Positions 6,008 through 13,987 of a stretch of 26,369 nucleotides of DNA are shown here, in pieces; position 1 is the stretch's first letter; every line of letters starts with the position of its first letter. Below the pieces are notes generated by a model. That model saw only the letters and a program-made list of their open reading frames with translations. It ran no database searches and was not told the DNA's origin. Location of the stretch: contig CAJTTS010000047.1 of assembly GCA_910579155.1 (NCBI GenBank), forward strand, positions 1-26,369, given 5' to 3'. The position numbers were made by a program, and so were the translations under genes. The DNA is from an uncultured Oscillospiraceae bacterium. Lineage in GTDB: Bacteria > Bacillota_A > Clostridia > Oscillospirales > Oscillospiraceae.

Positions 6008-8000
6008 AAAACTGGCAGATGATCATGTTAGGAATACCAGTTGGGCCAAGCGATGGATGTGCATTGCCCTTGCTGTCATGCTGTTAAGCGCACTTATCGC
6101 ATCCGCAATTCAAACGAACGGTTACAAAACTCAAGTATACAGCTTCAAAATTCCCACTTCGAACGGGAAGTACATTTCCTGCAATATGTACCGACCTTAC
6201 GGTTCCACAGCCGACAACCCCGTTCCCCTAGTCATTGCATGCGCAGGCTCTTATGCAAACAAGGAGCAAATGGGCATGGTATTCACGGAACTCCCCCGCC
6301 GTGGGATCGCGGTTATTACGTTCGACACTTATATGCACGGCCTGTCCAGTGGCGGCACCGAGCCCTACAGCCAGTTTGCCTGGACCGACGCCGGAATGAT
6401 CGCTTTGGTGGAGTATGCCTACAATAACCTGGATTTTATTCAAAAGGATAAAATTTCGATCATCGGCCATTCGCTGGGTTCCCGGATTGTCTCTAACACG
6501 TTGGCACACTACGGTCTGGCCTATGAAAACGCCATCAAGGATGCCATGCTCCCGGACTCGGAGGATGGCAAAAACATTACCGAGGGTGAACAGGCCTATG
6601 CCGATTCCCTCAATAAGGTATACGCTGCCTTTTGCCTGGGCGTAGTGCCTTCCGAAATTTCCTTTGGAACCGGCAAGGAAGGTGATACCTGGAACAAAGG
6701 CTCTGCTTCTTCTAAGGAATTTCCTACACGCGCCTACGCCAATGTTGCCGTCTGTAACGGTAGGTATGACGAGTTTTACCGCGGCCTTTACCGGGATTCC
6801 GATGGGAACATTTTCCCACTGACCGAGAATCCGTATATGTTAAGCCTTGTCAGCAGCGCTACTGATTCCGAATATGATGCGTTAGAGTTTAATACTTACT
6901 ATGGGGATATTAGCAACCGCTCCCTACGCGTCATTTTCAATCCAAACACATTCCATACGTTTGTTCGATATAGTGGAGATAGCGCTGCATATATGGCGGA
7001 ATTTTTCTCCAAGGTATATTCCATGGAATTTAGTATTTCCCCCACCAATCAAGTCTGGTTTCTGAAAGAAATCGTGACTTTTATCGGTTTTATCGGTCTT
7101 CTGCTTTTCATCGTGCCCTGTGCCAGTTTGCTTTTGCATATCCCGTTTTTTGCTTCCATCCAAGAGCCCCTTCCTGCAAAACTGCCCGCAGTCAAAGGGA
7201 AAACAGCCAATCTTCTGTTTTGGGGCGGGCTACTTATCATTCCCATAGCTTCCTATCTTCTGTTGTCGCCTGCAAACAGCCTTGCAAACACGCTGTGGCC
7301 AACGCAGGCCGCCCAAAACACGCTTACCTGGACCTTCCCGCAAAAAATGACCAATTTTATTTTCATCTGGGCCACTCTCTGCGGCATCGTTGCCTTGGCG
7401 CTATTCCTGGTTGCTTGGAGATACAATAAGCGCAACGGCGTTCAGTTTGACCATCTGGGTATTCGGGTAAGCGTCAAGAACTTCTTTAAATCGGTTTTGC
7501 TTGCCCTCTGTGTACTTGGAGCTATCGTTATCATTGCTGTTGCCGTAAACTACTTCTTCACGCTGGACTTCCGGTTTCTGACGCTCGGCTTTAAGTCCTT
7601 CAAACCCATTCATCTGCTGTATGCCGCTTTCTACTCCATTCTGTTCTTTTTCTATTATACCATATCCTCAATAATGACCAATTCTTTACTGCGGGTAGAT
7701 GGTCAACCTGAATGGCTAAACCTCTTATTGGCCGGTTTGAGCAATGTTGGTGGCCTTCTGGTCGCACAAATCGCCATGGTTGTCATTATGTCCAGCTCAC
7801 TGAACAATCCTTTCTCCAAGATCACGTTGAACCTGATGACCACTTACCATCTTGTCATTCTCCTTTTTGTTGTCCCGTATGTAAACCGCTACCTGTATAA
7901 GCTGACTGGGAAAGTCTGGCTGGGTGCTGCCTTTAATTGTTTCTTCATTGTCTTGATGAGTGTTGCCAGTAATATGCTTCACGTCCCAGCAGGTGTTTAA
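5994..8000 (+). CDS. Membrane-anchored alpha/beta hydrolase with multi-pass C-terminal domain
   Basis: A 668-aa protein; GTG start with GGGAGG 7 bases upstream. Helix 21-40 is an N-terminal anchor. Residues 45-345 form an alpha/beta hydrolase: ACAGSYANK near 82-90 for the oxyanion region, nucleophile elbow GHSLG (Ser-160), a likely acid in NGRYDEF (Asp-259) and His-321 in NTFHTF. Residues 355-660 hold about eight membrane helices (near 360-381, 404-424, 452-474, 500-522, 540-562, 574-600, 615-635, 641-660). The hydrolase domain probably faces outward and may cleave an ester or amide. The gene is visibly richer in A+T than the operon downstream and sits where a permease start was cut off, which suggests acquisition. 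It may feed substrate to the pathway; the substrate is unknown. Confidence 0.7.
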   Translation: MLQLKKLADDHVRNTSWAKRWMCIALAVMLLSALIASAIQTNGYKTQVYSFKIPTSNGKYISCNMYRPYGSTADNPVPLVIACAGSYANKEQMGMVFTELPRRGIAVITFDTYMHGLSSGGTEPYSQFAWTDAGMIALVEYAYNNLDFIQKDKISIIGHSLGSRIVSNTLAHYGLAYENAIKDAMLPDSEDGKNITEGEQAYADSLNKVYAAFCLGVVPSEISFGTGKEGDTWNKGSASSKEFPTRAYANVAVCNGRYDEFYRGLYRDSDGNIFPLTENPYMLSLVSSATDSEYDALEFNTYYGDISNRSLRVIFNPNTFHTFVRYSGDSAAYMAEFFSKVYSMEFSISPTNQVWFLKEIVTFIGFIGLLLFIVPCASLLLHIPFFASIQEPLPAKLPAVKGKTANLLFWGGLLIIPIASYLLLSPANSLANTLWPTQAAQNTLTWTFPQKMTNFIFIWATLCGIVALALFLVAWRYNKRNGVQFDHLGIRVSVKNFFKSVLLALCVLGAIVIIAVAVNYFFTLDFRFLTLGFKSFKPIHLLYAAFYSILFFFYYTISSIMTNSLLRVDGQPEWLNLLLAGLSNVGGLLVAQIAMVVIMSSSLNNPFSKITLNLMTTYHLVILLFVVPYVNRYLYKLTGKVWLGAAFNCFFIVLMSVASNMLHVPAGV

Positions 8001-8066
8001 TTGCATTTTCAATTCCAATCGACGGCGGCGAGAGTTACCCGCAAACAAGAAAGGAAGTTATCTGTC

Positions 8067-9518
8067 ATGGCACTTATGACCGGCGAACAGTACATCGAAA
8101 GCATCCGCAAAATTCCCATGGAGATCTATATGTTCGGCAAGAAGGTGGAGGACCCCACCAATGATCCTATCCTCCGCCCTTCCCTGAACTCTGTGCGCAT
8201 GACCTATGACCTGGCCCAGATGCCCGAGTACCAGGACCTGATGACCGTGGTCTCCCCCGACACCGGGGAGCGCATCAACCGCTTCACCCACATCCACCGC
8301 TCCACCGAGGACCTGCGCAACAAAGTGAAGATGCAGCGCCTGCTGGGCCAGAAGACCGCCGCCTGCTTCCAGCGCTGCGTGGGGATGGACGCCTTCAACG
8401 CCGAGTACTCCACCACCTATGAGATCGACAAGAAGTACGGCACCAGCTACCATGAGAACTTCAGGAAGTTCATGCTCTACTGCCAGGAGAACGACCTGAC
8501 CGTGGACGGCGCCATGACGGACACCAAGGGCGACCGCTCCCTGCCCCCCCATGCCCAAGCCGATCCGGATCTGTTCCTCCATGTGGTGGAGCGCCGGCCC
8601 GACGGCGTGGTGGTCTGCGGCGCCAAGGCCCACCAGACCGGCATCATCAATTCCCATGAGGTCATCGTCATGCCCACCCAGTCCATGGGTCCCGATGACA
8701 AGGACTACGCCATCTCCTTTGCCGTCCCCCTGGACACCGAGGGGCTGTTCATGATCATCGGCCGCCAGTCCTGCGACACCCGGAAGCTGGAGGGCGGCGA
8801 GCTGGACGTGGGCAACAGCGAGTTCGGCGGTGTGGAGGCGCTCACCGTCTTTGACCACGTGTTCGTGCCCAATGACCGCATCTTCCTCAACGGCGAGACG
8901 GAATTTGCCGGTATGCTGGTGGAGCGCTTCGCCGGCTACCACCGCCAGAGCTACGGCGGGTGCAAGGTGGGCGTGGGCGACGTGCTCATCGGCGCCGCCG
9001 CCGTGGTCGCTGACTACAACGGCGCCGCAAAGGCCAGCCATATCAAGGACAAACTCATCGAGATGACCCACCTGAACGAGACCCTGTACTGCTGTGGTAT
9101 CGCCTGCTCCGCCGAGGGCCACCCCACCGAGAGCGGTAACTACATGATCGATCTGCTGCTGGCCAACGTCTGCAAGCAGAACGTCACCCGCTTCCCCTAT
9201 GAGATCGTCCGCCTGGCCGAGGACATCGCCGGCGGCCTGATGGTCACCGCCCCCGGCGAGGCCGACCTGCGGGACGCCAAGCTGGGCCCCGTCATCGATA
9301 AGTACCTAAAGGGCGTGAATGCCGTGTCCACCGAGGACCGGCTGCGCATCCTGCGGCTCATCGAGAACCTGTCCCTGGGCACCGCTGCCGTGGGCTACCG
9401 CACCGAGTCTATGCACGGCGCGGGCTCCCCCCAGGCCCAGCGCATCATGATCTCCCGCCAGGGCAATCTGGCCCACAAGAAGGCGTTGGCCAAGGCTATC
9501 GCCCACATCAAGGAGTGA
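8067..9518 (+). CDS. abfD: 4-hydroxybutyryl-CoA dehydratase / vinylacetyl-CoA delta-isomerase
   Basis: A 483-aa protein very close to clostridial AbfD. The enzyme dehydrates 4-hydroxybutyryl-CoA to crotonyl-CoA through a ketyl radical, using FAD and a [4Fe-4S] cluster. The cluster ligands are present: Cys-100 and Cys-104 (TAACFQRCVGMDAFNAEYS), His-292 and Cys-299 (GYHRQSYGGCKVGVGD). ERFAGYHRQSYGG, KAHQTG and YRTESMHGAGSPQAQR are family signatures. The ATG at 8067 (MALMTGEQYIES) matches the usual N-terminus and has AAGGAAG upstream; the frame continues 22 codons further upstream without support. It is the first enzyme gene of the tightly packed GC-rich cluster. The next gene is a Fe-S assembly protein, which fits its cofactor. 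Confidence 0.95.
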   Translation: MALMTGEQYIESIRKIPMEIYMFGKKVEDPTNDPILRPSLNSVRMTYDLAQMPEYQDLMTVVSPDTGERINRFTHIHRSTEDLRNKVKMQRLLGQKTAACFQRCVGMDAFNAEYSTTYEIDKKYGTSYHENFRKFMLYCQENDLTVDGAMTDTKGDRSLPPHAQADPDLFLHVVERRPDGVVVCGAKAHQTGIINSHEVIVMPTQSMGPDDKDYAISFAVPLDTEGLFMIIGRQSCDTRKLEGGELDVGNSEFGGVEALTVFDHVFVPNDRIFLNGETEFAGMLVERFAGYHRQSYGGCKVGVGDVLIGAAAVVADYNGAAKASHIKDKLIEMTHLNETLYCCGIACSAEGHPTESGNYMIDLLLANVCKQNVTRFPYEIVRLAEDIAGGLMVTAPGEADLRDAKLGPVIDKYLKGVNAVSTEDRLRILRLIENLSLGTAAVGYRTESMHGAGSPQAQRIMISRQGNLAHKKALAKAIAHIKE

Positions 9519-9542
9519 TCCCGCCCGCAGGCGGATAAAACA

Positions 9543-9574
9543 GGGAGGGGCGGCGGTGTTCCGCCGCCCCTCCC
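9543..9574. other. Strong GC-rich hairpin between abfD and nifU-like gene
   Basis: GGGAGGGGCGGCGG (9543-9556) and CCGCCGCCCCTCCC (9561-9574) are perfectly complementary over 14 bp with a TGTT loop. There is no T-run after it, so full termination is doubtful. It could protect the 3' end of the abfD message or lower expression of the following genes relative to abfD. Confidence 0.65.
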
Positions 9575-9615
9575 CCCACCCGGGCATTTGAGCAGGCATG
9601 AAGGAGGCAGTCATC

Positions 9616-9900
9616 ATGTATTCAGAGATCGAGGCCGCACTGGACCAATATGTCCGGCCCACCCTCCACGGCCACGGCGGTGAGTTGGAAGTCATCGGGT
9701 TTGACCAGGGCGTCGTCCGTTTCAAGCTGAAGGGACGCTGCGCCGGCTGTCCCGCCGCCGACCTGACCACCGAGGAGCTGATCCAGGGCGCTTTGGTGGA
9801 GCACGTCCCCGGAGTGACCCGGGCGGTGCTGGTCCAGAACATCAGCGACGAGCTCCTGGAGCAGGCCAGGGCTGTTATCCGCTCCCGTCATGGACAGTAG
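9616..9900 (+). CDS. NifU-type Fe-S cluster scaffold/carrier protein
   Basis: A 94-aa protein made of a single NifU C-terminal domain. The start at 9616 (MYSEIEAALDQYVRPTLHGHGG) has AAGGAGG at 9601-9607 with 8 bases between. The signature GHGGELEVIGFD followed by CAGCPAADLTTEELIQ carries the paired cysteines (CxxC) that hold a transient cluster. In this family such proteins deliver Fe-S clusters to target enzymes. Its place directly after abfD suggests a dedicated supplier for the dehydratase [4Fe-4S] cluster, or for the cysteine domain of the next protein. It overlaps the next gene by 11 bases. Confidence 0.9.
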   Translation: MYSEIEAALDQYVRPTLHGHGGELEVIGFDQGVVRFKLKGRCAGCPAADLTTEELIQGALVEHVPGVTRAVLVQNISDELLEQARAVIRSRHGQ

Positions 9901-10657
9901 GACTGAGATCGGCGTGCGCTACTGCGGCGGCTGTAACCCCCGCTATGACCGGGTGGCCCTGGTCAGGCGGTTGGAGGGCCTCCTGCCCGGCATGGCGCTG
10001 GTCCCCGCCCGGCCCGGGGCCCATTACCCGGCGGTGGTGGTGGTCTGCGGCTGCCCCAGCCGCTGCGCCAATGTGGGCGATCTGGCCCAGCCCGCGGGCA
10101 AGCTGGTCTATCTCAGCGGCTGGGAGGATCTCCTGCCCGCCAGGGAACGGCTGGAGGCCCTGGCCCGGGCCGGGGAGGGGGGGCAGGGCCGCTGCCTGGA
10201 CCATCAGGAGGTGCTGGCCATCCTGCCCCATCGGGAGCCTATGCTGTTTGTGGATACAGCCAGCCGCCTGATCCCGGGCGAGGCGGTGACGGCTTCCTTC
10301 TGTGCCCGGCCTGAAATGGCCCTGTTCCAGGGCCATTTCCCCGGCTGCCTCACCTTTCCCGGTACCCTCCTGGTGGAGGCCGCCGCCCAGGCGGCGGACC
10401 TGCTTCTGCTCACCCTGGACCGGTATGCCGGGAAAATGCCGCTCCTGATGGGGGTGCGGAAGGCCGGGTTCCACCGCAGGGTGCTGCCCGGGGACACCCT
10501 GGAGCTCCACGCCTCCCTGCTGGAGGATCGGCCCGAGCTGGGTACCGCCCTGTGCCGGGGGCAGGTATTCGTACAGGGTGAGCTGGCCGCGGATATGGAG
10601 CTGCGGCTGGCGTTCCGGGACATCTCCAAACCAGTCCCGCCCGCCGGCGCGGGATGA
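9890..10657 (+). CDS. Fusion of CGGCNP cysteine domain and FabZ-like hotdog dehydratase
   Basis: A 255-aa protein with two parts. Residues 1-95 carry CGGCNPRYDR (Cys-12, Cys-15) and CGCPSRC (Cys-53, -55, -59), a pattern suited to metal or Fe-S binding. Residues 103-245 are a hotdog fold of the FabZ type: ILPHREPMLFVDTA (His-114), FQGHFPG (146-152) and FPGTLLVEAAAQAA with Glu-163. FabZ enzymes dehydrate 3-hydroxyacyl-ACP; both expected catalytic residues (His and Glu) are present. The ATG overlaps the nifU-like stop, so the two are coupled. The CGGCNP part occurs elsewhere as small separate proteins, as I recall, and the fusion is unusual. It may act on the carrier protein encoded downstream. 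Confidence 0.7.
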   Translation: MDSRTEIGVRYCGGCNPRYDRVALVRRLEGLLPGMALVPARPGAHYPAVVVVCGCPSRCANVGDLAQPAGKLVYLSGWEDLLPARERLEALARAGEGGQGRCLDHQEVLAILPHREPMLFVDTASRLIPGEAVTASFCARPEMALFQGHFPGCLTFPGTLLVEAAAQAADLLLLTLDRYAGKMPLLMGVRKAGFHRRVLPGDTLELHASLLEDRPELGTALCRGQVFVQGELAADMELRLAFRDISKPVPPAGAG

Positions 10658-10685
10658 AAAATAAAGTGACAGGAGTGATACAGCC

Positions 10686-11984
10686 ATGAGCTGGCAGACC
10701 TATTACAAGGAACATACCCTGACGGCGGAGGAAGCCGTCGGTAAGATCAGATCCGGCGACCGGGTGGTGTTGGAGCACGCCTGCGGCGAGCCCGTCTACC
10801 TGGTGGACAAGATGGTGGAAAACGCCGCCGCCTACCGGGACGTGGAGATCGTCCACATGGTGGCCATGGGCAAGGGCGCCTACTGCCTGCCCGAAAACGC
10901 CGGCCATTTCCGCCACAATTCCCTCTTTGTGGGCGGCTCCACCCGGAAGGCGGTGGAGAGCGGCCAAGGTGACTTTACCCCCTGCTTCTTCTTTGAGATC
11001 CCCAGGCTGTTCCACACCACCCTGCTCGTGGACGTGGCCCTGGTCAGCGTGACCCCGCCCACCCCGGAGGGCAAGGTGTCCCTGGGCGTCTCCTGCGACT
11101 ACACGGTGGAGGCTGTCAAGTCCGCCAAGACCGTCATCGCCCAGGTCAACCCCTCCATGCCCTACACCTACGGGAGCACCGAGCTGCCCGTGGAGGACAT
11201 CGACGTGTTCGTGGAGCATGACCAGCCCGTCATCGAGCTGCCCCAGGGCAGGATCGGCGACGTGGAAAAGGCCATCGGCAGCAACTGCGCCACCCTCATC
11301 CCCGACGGCGCCACCCTCCAGCTGGGCATCGGCGCCATCCCCGACGCCGTGCTCCTCTTCCTGAAAGACAAGAAGGACCTGGGCATCCACTCCGAGATGT
11401 TCTCCGACGGTGTGGTGGAGCTGGCGGAGGCCGGGGTCATCACCAACGCCAAAAAGACCCTGAAGCCGGGCAAATTTGTGGTCACCTTCCTCATGGGCAC
11501 CAAGCGCCTCTACGACTTCGTCAACAACAACCCCAATGTCGAGATGCAGCCCGTGGACTATGTGAATGACCCCTACGTGGTCGCCCAAAACGACGACCTG
11601 ATCTCCATCAATTCCTGCGTGCAGATCGACCTGATGGGCCAGGTGGCCTCCGAATCCGTGGGGCTGAAGCAGATCTCCGGGACCGGCGGGCAGGTCGACT
11701 TCGTCCGGGGGGCCTCCGCCTCCAAGGGTGGCGTGTCCATCATGGCCTTCCCGTCCACCGCGGCCAAGGGCACAGTCTCCAAGATCGTCCCTTTCCTGGA
11801 TCACGGCACCGCCGTGACGACCTGTCGCTGTGACGTGGATTACGCCGTCACCGAGTACGGCATTGCCCACCTGAAGGGCGAGACCCTTCGCACCCGGGCC
11901 CGGAACCTCATCGCCATCGCCCATCCCGACTTCCGCGCCCCCCTGATCGAGGAGTTCGAGAAGCGCTTCCACTGTGCCTTTTAA
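10686..11984 (+). CDS. abfT: 4-hydroxybutyrate (butyrate-type) CoA-transferase
   Basis: A 432-aa protein of the acetyl-CoA hydrolase/transferase family (AbfT/Cat2/But). The catalytic glutamate is Glu-237 in LGIHSEMFSDG, and GIGAIPDAVL (214-223) and GTGGQVDFVRGA are the CoA-site and family motifs. The enzyme moves CoA between acetyl-CoA or butyryl-CoA and 4-hydroxybutyrate, producing the substrate of AbfD or releasing the acid product. Paired with abfD it makes the core of 4-hydroxybutyrate fermentation. GACAGGAG precedes the ATG at 10686, 28 bases after the previous stop. Which acid is preferred cannot be read from the sequence. Confidence 0.9.
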   Translation: MSWQTYYKEHTLTAEEAVGKIRSGDRVVLEHACGEPVYLVDKMVENAAAYRDVEIVHMVAMGKGAYCLPENAGHFRHNSLFVGGSTRKAVESGQGDFTPCFFFEIPRLFHTTLLVDVALVSVTPPTPEGKVSLGVSCDYTVEAVKSAKTVIAQVNPSMPYTYGSTELPVEDIDVFVEHDQPVIELPQGRIGDVEKAIGSNCATLIPDGATLQLGIGAIPDAVLLFLKDKKDLGIHSEMFSDGVVELAEAGVITNAKKTLKPGKFVVTFLMGTKRLYDFVNNNPNVEMQPVDYVNDPYVVAQNDDLISINSCVQIDLMGQVASESVGLKQISGTGGQVDFVRGASASKGGVSIMAFPSTAAKGTVSKIVPFLDHGTAVTTCRCDVDYAVTEYGIAHLKGETLRTRARNLIAIAHPDFRAPLIEEFEKRFHCAF

Positions 11985-12026
11985 CGCACGCGGCACCCAT
12001 ATCACACAGAGCAAGGAGCACGTAGC

Positions 12027-12263
12027 ATGACAAATCTGGAAAAATACGACCAGTTATTCCTGGAGTCTTTCCACGTCACGAGGGAGGAGCTGCCTGACCT
12101 GAAATACAGGGGCATCCCAACCTGGGACTCCGTAGGCCATATGGACCTGATGAGCGCTATGGAGGAGACTTATGGCATCAGCATCAGTACCCCGGATCTG
12201 CTGGACTTCTCCTCCTACGAAAAGGGTAAGGAGATCCTGGCCAAATACGGTGTGGAGCTCTGA
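12027..12263 (+). CDS. Acyl carrier protein
   Basis: A 78-aa acidic helical protein with the phosphopantetheine attachment motif TWDSVGHMDLMSAMEE (Ser-35). It is a dedicated, diverged carrier protein rather than the housekeeping AcpP, whose motif is DSLD; DSVGHM is typical of carriers in specialised clusters. GCAAGGAGCACGTAGC precedes the ATG. The MBL-fold gene begins 5 bases after its stop. The presence of LuxE-like, LuxC-like, ligase and hotdog genes in the same operon suggests that acyl groups are processed while bound to this carrier. Confidence 0.9.
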   Translation: MTNLEKYDQLFLESFHVTREELPDLKYRGIPTWDSVGHMDLMSAMEETYGISISTPDLLDFSSYEKGKEILAKYGVEL

Positions 12264-12268
12264 GCCCC

Positions 12269-12895
12269 ATGGCGGAGCTGGTGTCATGGAGGGACCCGTT
12301 ATCGGAGAGCAATTGCTATCTGCTGGGGGAGGCGGGGGCCTGCGTGGTGATAGACCCCAACGACCCAGAGGGCCCCGTGGAGCGCCTGAAGGGGCTGGGA
12401 TGGACGCCGGAATTGGTGTTCCTCACTCACGAGCACTGCGACCACATGGCCGGGGTGCCGGCCTTGCGCGCCCAATGGCCGGGGGTGACGGTCATCACCT
12501 CCGCCGTGTGCAGCGCCAACCTTCAAAGCACCCGGATGAATATGTCTGCCATGATGGAGTTGTACCTTGCGTTCCACGGGAAGCCCGGCGCAGCCTATCT
12601 CCCGTTCACCTGTGAGGCGGCGGACATTGCCTACACAAAACCTTACACGGCCGTTTGGAAGGGGCACCGCATCCGCTGTGTCCCCCTTCCCGGCCATACG
12701 CTGTGGAGCGCCGTGATCTTCTGGGATGAGACGACCCTCTTTTCAGGGGACTACCTGCTCCCCGGCGGAGAGACGATCCTCCGGCTGCCCGGCGGTAGCA
12801 GAGAGGACTATGAGAAGATCGCGCGGCCCTTTTTAGAGGCCCTTCCCCGGGGCCTTACCATTCAGCCGGGACACGGGGTAAGCTATACGCTTTGA
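12269..12895 (+). CDS. MBL-fold metallo-hydrolase
   Basis: A 208-aa protein of the metallo-beta-lactamase superfamily, glyoxalase-II-like group. Metal ligands are THEHCDH (His-54, His-56, Asp-58, His-59), a third His in LPGHTLWSAV, Asp in FSGDYL, and a last His in PGHGVSY. The two-metal set is complete, so it should be active. Glyoxalase-II-like members hydrolyse thioesters. In this operon a role in releasing acyl groups from the carrier protein or CoA, or editing mis-loaded carrier, is a reasonable inference. Spacing to the upstream ACP gene is only 5 bases. Confidence 0.85.
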   Translation: MAELVSWRDPLSESNCYLLGEAGACVVIDPNDPEGPVERLKGLGWTPELVFLTHEHCDHMAGVPALRAQWPGVTVITSAVCSANLQSTRMNMSAMMELYLAFHGKPGAAYLPFTCEAADIAYTKPYTAVWKGHRIRCVPLPGHTLWSAVIFWDETTLFSGDYLLPGGETILRLPGGSREDYEKIARPFLEALPRGLTIQPGHGVSYTL

Positions 12896-12913
12896 AAGGG
12901 AGGCTGTGACAGG

Positions 12914-13987
12914 ATGGACAGGGATACCTTGCTGGGCCTGGCACCCTATTCCCTGGCCAAGGTGGAGAAGGCGGAGCTGTACCGCAGGGAGCTCACGGCC
13001 CTGACCCGCTGGCATCGGGAGCGCTGCCCCGAGTACCGACGGCTGACGGAAGCGCTGGGGTATGCGGAAGGGGAGGTCTTAGAAGAGGCGGAGATCCCTA
13101 TGCTGCCTATCTCGCTGTTCAAGGATCTGGAACTGCGCAGCGTACCAGAGGAAGCAGTCTTCAAGACCGTTACCTCGTCGGGCACCACCGGGCAGAAGGT
13201 GTCCAGGATCTTCCTGGACGCGGAGACCTCCGCCAGCCAGCAGCAAGTGTTGTATCGGATCGTCTCCGACTTCATCGGGGGGAAGCGGCTGCCCCTGCTG
13301 GTGCTGGACAGCAAGAAGGTCCTGAGAGATCGGGCCATGTTCTCTGCCCGTGGGGCGGGCATCCTGGGCTTTTCCATCTTTGGCTCCAAGCTCTACTATG
13401 CCCTGGACGATGATATGAGGCTGGACCTGGATGGGGTACGGGGGTTCCTGGCCGCGCACAGGGGGGAGCGGGTGCTGTGCTTCGGCTTCACCTATATCGT
13501 GTGGAAGCACGTGGTCCGGGCGCTGGAGGAGCGGGGCCTGGGGCTGGGGCTCCGGGACGGCATCCTGATCCACGGCGGCGGCTGGAAAAAGCTGGCCGGG
13601 GAGGCGGTCTCGCCGACGCAGTTCAAGGAGCGGGCCCGCCGGAGCCTGGGGGTGGGGACGGTATGCGATTACTACGGCATGGCCGAGCAGACGGGTTGTA
13701 TTTATATGGAGTGCCCCTGCGGCCACCTCCATGCCAGCGTTTGGTCTGACGTGCTGGTACGCAGGCCGGAGGATTTCAGCCTGTGCGCGCAGGGGGAGCC
13801 GGGGATCATCCAGGTCCTCTCCCTGCTGCCCCGGTCCTATCCGGGCCACTCCCTGCTCACGGAGGACATGGGCGTGCTGCTGGGGGAGGATGACTGCCCC
13901 TGCGGACGGCTGGGCAAATATTTCACCGTCACGGGCCGGGCGCCCCGGGCGGAGGTCAGGGGGTGCAGCGATACCTATGAGGGATGA
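12914..13987 (+). CDS. LuxE-like acyl-protein synthetase
   Basis: A 357-aa adenylate-forming enzyme of the LuxE/acyl-protein synthetase family. The nucleotide-binding loop is TSSGTTGQK (87-95) and DYYGMAEQ acts as the A5-like motif. Two CPCG motifs (MECPCGHLH and DCPCGRLGKY) near the C-terminus are a family-like cysteine pattern, perhaps for zinc. In bioluminescent bacteria LuxE activates fatty acid as acyl-AMP, takes it onto a cysteine and hands it to LuxC. The length is close to LuxE (about 370). AGGGAGG lies upstream of the ATG at 12914. It overlaps the LuxC-like gene by 11 bases, so the two are made together. There is no luciferase gene, so light emission is not implied. Confidence 0.85.
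   Translation: MDRDTLLGLAPYSLAKVEKAELYRRELTALTRWHRERCPEYRRLTEALGYAEGEVLEEAEIPMLPISLFKDLELRSVPEEAVFKTVTSSGTTGQKVSRIFLDAETSASQQQVLYRIVSDFIGGKRLPLLVLDSKKVLRDRAMFSARGAGILGFSIFGSKLYYALDDDMRLDLDGVRGFLAAHRGERVLCFGFTYIVWKHVVRALEERGLGLGLRDGILIHGGGWKKLAGEAVSPTQFKERARRSLGVGTVCDYYGMAEQTGCIYMECPCGHLHASVWSDVLVRRPEDFSLCAQGEPGIIQVLSLLPRSYPGHSLLTEDMGVLLGEDDCPCGRLGKYFTVTGRAPRAEVRGCSDTYEG

Noticed and set aside
10410..12014. Long minus-strand open frame (534 codons) opposite the CoA-transferase gene
   Set aside because: It is a shadow of the GC-rich plus-strand genes: low-complexity His/Gly/Val/Asp composition, no ribosome site, and it spans the boundary between two real genes. The same applies to 8058-9122, 13079-14167, 14064-15182 and 15736-16713 on the minus strand.
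13731..13976. Upstream extension of the LuxC-like reading frame
   Set aside because: The frame is open, but the region codes for the LuxE-like C-terminus in another frame. The overlap start at 13977 fits the family N-terminus.
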